A stretch of 16,663 bases of DNA from CAZWVR01 sp964637235 (GTDB lineage: Bacteria; Bacteroidota; Bacteroidia; Bacteroidales; S143-33), in NCBI GenBank assembly GCA_964637235.1, contig CAZWVR010000050.1, forward strand, positions 1 to 16,663, read 5' to 3'. Each line of letters opens with the position of its first letter. Positions within the stretch are counted from its first letter, which is position 1. Both the position numbers and the translations under genes were made by a program. The notes below the pieces were generated by a model. That model saw only the letters and a program-made list of their open reading frames with translations. It was not told where the DNA came from and did no database searches. Below are positions 14,399 to 16,663 of the stretch, piece after piece.

Positions 14399-16663
14399 TT
14401 AGTCCGTTCGCTTCAACCATTCAATAAAGTCAGTTATCTCATCGTCTTTATTTTTAAATCGTAAAAAATACAAAGGATTTTCTTTGATAGGATTACTATC
14501 TGCATAAATTGGGGCTTTGATTTTCCGTTTTAACCTTCGCAAAAGTTTGCGGCTGTGTATTTTATTCCATTTTATAGACAAATATTCTAAATTTTTAAGC
14601 TGCTTCAAGACCAGAGGGTTTGTGATAGAATTAAGGTTAAGATTTAGTCCAACTAATTGTGTAGCATCTTTGAGAAAACTTACATCTGACAAATCGCAAC
14701 CTAACAGAGCTAATTCTTTGATGTTTTTCATCTTTGCCAAAAGCTCTTTGTTCAGTAGATTACACATTCCAAGGAGTAATCGTTCCAACCCTTTTATTTC
14801 CGAAAGTAAAGCAATATCAAAATTCTGCCCTTCGCACCATAACTCCAACTCCTGCAAAGATACAAGGCTGGCAATAGGCGAAAAATCCAATTGCTTGATT
14901 GAGCTTGATGAAATGCTTATTTTAAGCGTTTTTAAATTTTTTAAATGTTTTAATCCGGATAAATCCTCTAATTGACTATTGAATTTTATGAAAAGAACTT
15001 CCAGATTGGGTAAAACTTCAAGAAAATCAAGATTTTTCAATTTATCATTACCCCAAATATAAAGATGTTTCAATTCTGGAAGTGCAGACAATTTCCTCAA
15101 CTCCTCTCCTGTCAAATTACAACTCCTAAAAATCAAATATTTTAGATTAGTAAGATAAAGTATAGTTTTAGACATTTGCTTTAAATAACTGATAATCAAT
15201 CCTATAATCTTATCATTTTCCCAGAAAACTTTATAATTATGACTACTATCTGGATAAAAACTTTCATCATTTGCCTGTGGAAACCATTTGTCAAATTCAT
15301 TCCTTAAAACTTCAAAATAAATTTTGTCGTTGAATTTACTGGCAGAATAATCTTTTACAAATTTTGCAATATCTTCACCGCGATAAATATTTCTATCTGT
15401 TATAACGAACTTTAAATCAGGTAATTGTAAAAGTGTATTTGCGTTTAAATAATCTTTTTCTGTAAGGATAATAGCCCGAAGTTTGGAGAAATTTTTTAAA
15501 GGTTCAAGGTCAAAAATATTTGTATTGCGGATATTAAGCACACGCAGATTTTTTAGCCCAGCTGCAGGTTCAAGGTCAGTAATATCAGTATTTTCAATGT
15601 CCAGATGACGCAAGTTTGGAAAGCCTTTAATCCACAGAAAATCAGCCTGTCTGCTTTGCTCAAATTTAAGCCATACTGTTGCGTCAGATTTTAGCCCATC
15701 TAACTCATAATCAAGCGGCGAAAGATAAAGATATTTTACATTGCGGATAATATGATTGAATTTTTCTATGTCAATAATTCCCCGATTTGTGCGCAGACCT
15801 ATCAGCTGTCCTTTGCTGTCAGTGGTAAAACGGTTATCAGAAGTAATAATATGGTAATAATCATCAGGTTTTTCGCCATAAAACCTGGCGTCAGGGTTCT
15901 GGAACAAAGCTTTTAACTTAACCCGGGTAAAAAAAGTTTTTGTCTCCTGCGATAGATATGCTAAAAGCTCAATATCAGACAACCGCTTATCAAATTTTAG
16001 TCTCCACCCCGTAGCAATTAAACTTCTTAATTTGGGCAATTTGTTCAAAAAAGCGGCATTCTGGATAGGATTTTTTTCCAGTCGCAAATAAAATAAATCT
16101 TTCAATTCTCCCACTTCATCTGCATTGCGTATATTGCAATGATGTGCAAAAAGCATTTTTAAGCCCGTTGCAAAACGCAAGCCTTTGAGCGTAAAAACCT
16201 GTGAACTGCTAATATCCAGAACTTCTAACTTTTTCAGATACCGCATAAAAGCAAGCGACATCACAGCAGTATCCCTTATCCTCAGCTCCCTGAGATTTCT
16301 CAAACGAGCCAACGCCGAAGGATAAGGCATAGCAACATTTTCCAGAAAAAGTTTTTCAAGAGTTTCAGGAAAACCCGGCTCATCATCAAAATCCGTACTT
16401 TTGATAATCAATGATTCCAAAGGCAAAGCTCGGATATATTCCAGATTAAACTTTACTGGCGAATAAGAGATTTCTAAATGTTTCAGTTCGGAAAAATGTT
16501 TCAACATTTCATAAGGAAAATCCGTTGCCACCAACCGTAAAAACTTCAAATTCCTTATAGATAAAACCAGCTCCTCTGGCACAGATGAAAAATTTTCAAG
16601 TTCAAGAGCTTCCAGTTTCGGAAAAGGCAAATTCTTAAAAGGAAATTTCTTTTTTTTCTCTCC
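14399..16663 (-). CDS. Leucine-rich-repeat protein, 5' end outside the window
   Basis: At least 743 residues of LRR protein. An in-frame TTG at 16628-16630 could be called as a start, but the frame stays open to the window edge and the extra codons (FPFKNLPFPK) continue the same pattern, so the gene is most likely cut by the boundary. Numbering from that TTG, LRR units cover about 1-215, 295-410 and 490-695 (for example LRELRIRDTAVMSL, LRVLNIRNTNIFDLEPL, LVGLNLNLNSITNP). Two non-LRR inserts (about 218-300 and 414-495) resemble each other: both have a Phe-Tyr, a later Tyr, then (L/I)IGL just before LRRs resume. The gene product ends in a short basic and charged tail with no sorting domain or anchor. 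It is probably a protein-protein interaction scaffold; location and partners cannot be told without the N-terminus. Confidence 0.82.
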   Translation of the reverse strand, partial: GEKKKKFPFKNLPFPKLEALELENFSSVPEELVLSIRNLKFLRLVATDFPYEMLKHFSELKHLEISYSPVKFNLEYIRALPLESLIIKSTDFDDEPGFPETLEKLFLENVAMPYPSALARLRNLRELRIRDTAVMSLAFMRYLKKLEVLDISSSQVFTLKGLRFATGLKMLFAHHCNIRNADEVGELKDLFYLRLEKNPIQNAAFLNKLPKLRSLIATGWRLKFDKRLSDIELLAYLSQETKTFFTRVKLKALFQNPDARFYGEKPDDYYHIITSDNRFTTDSKGQLIGLRTNRGIIDIEKFNHIIRNVKYLYLSPLDYELDGLKSDATVWLKFEQSRQADFLWIKGFPNLRHLDIENTDITDLEPAAGLKNLRVLNIRNTNIFDLEPLKNFSKLRAIILTEKDYLNANTLLQLPDLKFVITDRNIYRGEDIAKFVKDYSASKFNDKIYFEVLRNEFDKWFPQANDESFYPDSSHNYKVFWENDKIIGLIISYLKQMSKTILYLTNLKYLIFRSCNLTGEELRKLSALPELKHLYIWGNDKLKNLDFLEVLPNLEVLFIKFNSQLEDLSGLKHLKNLKTLKISISSSSIKQLDFSPIASLVSLQELELWCEGQNFDIALLSEIKGLERLLLGMCNLLNKELLAKMKNIKELALLGCDLSDVSFLKDATQLVGLNLNLNSITNPLVLKQLKNLEYLSIKWNKIHSRKLLRRLKRKIKAPIYADSNPIKENPLYFLRFKNKDDEITDFIEWLKRTD

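Noticed and set aside
14517..14975. Plus-strand ORF of 152 codons inside the LRR gene.
   Set aside because: It is the complement of regular LRR codons; the composition is shadow-like and no domain is visible.

Overview
The window looks like chromosomal DNA from a low-GC member of the Bacteroidota, most likely uncultured. Four things point there: a secreted metallopeptidase with a type IX secretion (Por) C-terminal sorting domain; a coaX / outer-membrane barrel / TPR-protein operon of the kind common in this phylum; a TPR-transmembrane-SpoIIE phosphatase; and promoter-like sites of the TTG...TAnnTTTG type with A-rich leaders instead of Shine-Dalgarno sites. I see no tRNA, rRNA, CRISPR array, phage gene or transposase.

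Layout. 1-207: non-coding, with two GC-rich islands in an AT-rich background that look like dispersed repeats. 208-627 (-): small lipocalin-like lipoprotein. 659-3627 (+): a HAD phosphatase overlapping cinA, then a GH26-type glycoside hydrolase lipoprotein. 3634-3673: a terminator hairpin between convergent genes. 3684-6449 (-): secreted M14 zinc carboxypeptidase. 6553-7470 (+): YitT-family membrane protein with its own promoter and terminator. 7471-7781: 311 bp without a gene, holding a long imperfect palindrome. 7782-11472 (-): three-gene operon, transcribed as coaX, an outer-membrane barrel protein, then a TPR protein. 11533-14375 (+): three-gene operon of a divergent cold-shock-domain-like protein, a TPR/SpoIIE phosphatase and a small unknown protein translationally coupled to it. 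14399 to the right edge (-): a large leucine-rich-repeat protein whose 5' end lies outside the window.

How the genes work together. cinA (NMN deamidase type) and coaX (pantothenate kinase) serve pyridine-nucleotide and CoA metabolism. The lipoproteins, the barrel protein and the sorted carboxypeptidase serve the cell envelope and extracellular breakdown of polymers. The phosphatase operon is a signalling unit of unknown input.

Most unusual observation. The GH26-type protein appears to be circularly permuted. The segment that normally ends a GH26 barrel (helix 7, strand 8 and the terminal Asn-Ser-Ser...Phe-Arg region) sits at the N-terminus just after the lipoprotein signal, and the protein stops immediately after the strand bearing the catalytic nucleophile. 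The two halves together make one complete domain with no obvious gap or overlap. This was judged by eye from remembered family patterns and needs a profile alignment or structure model.
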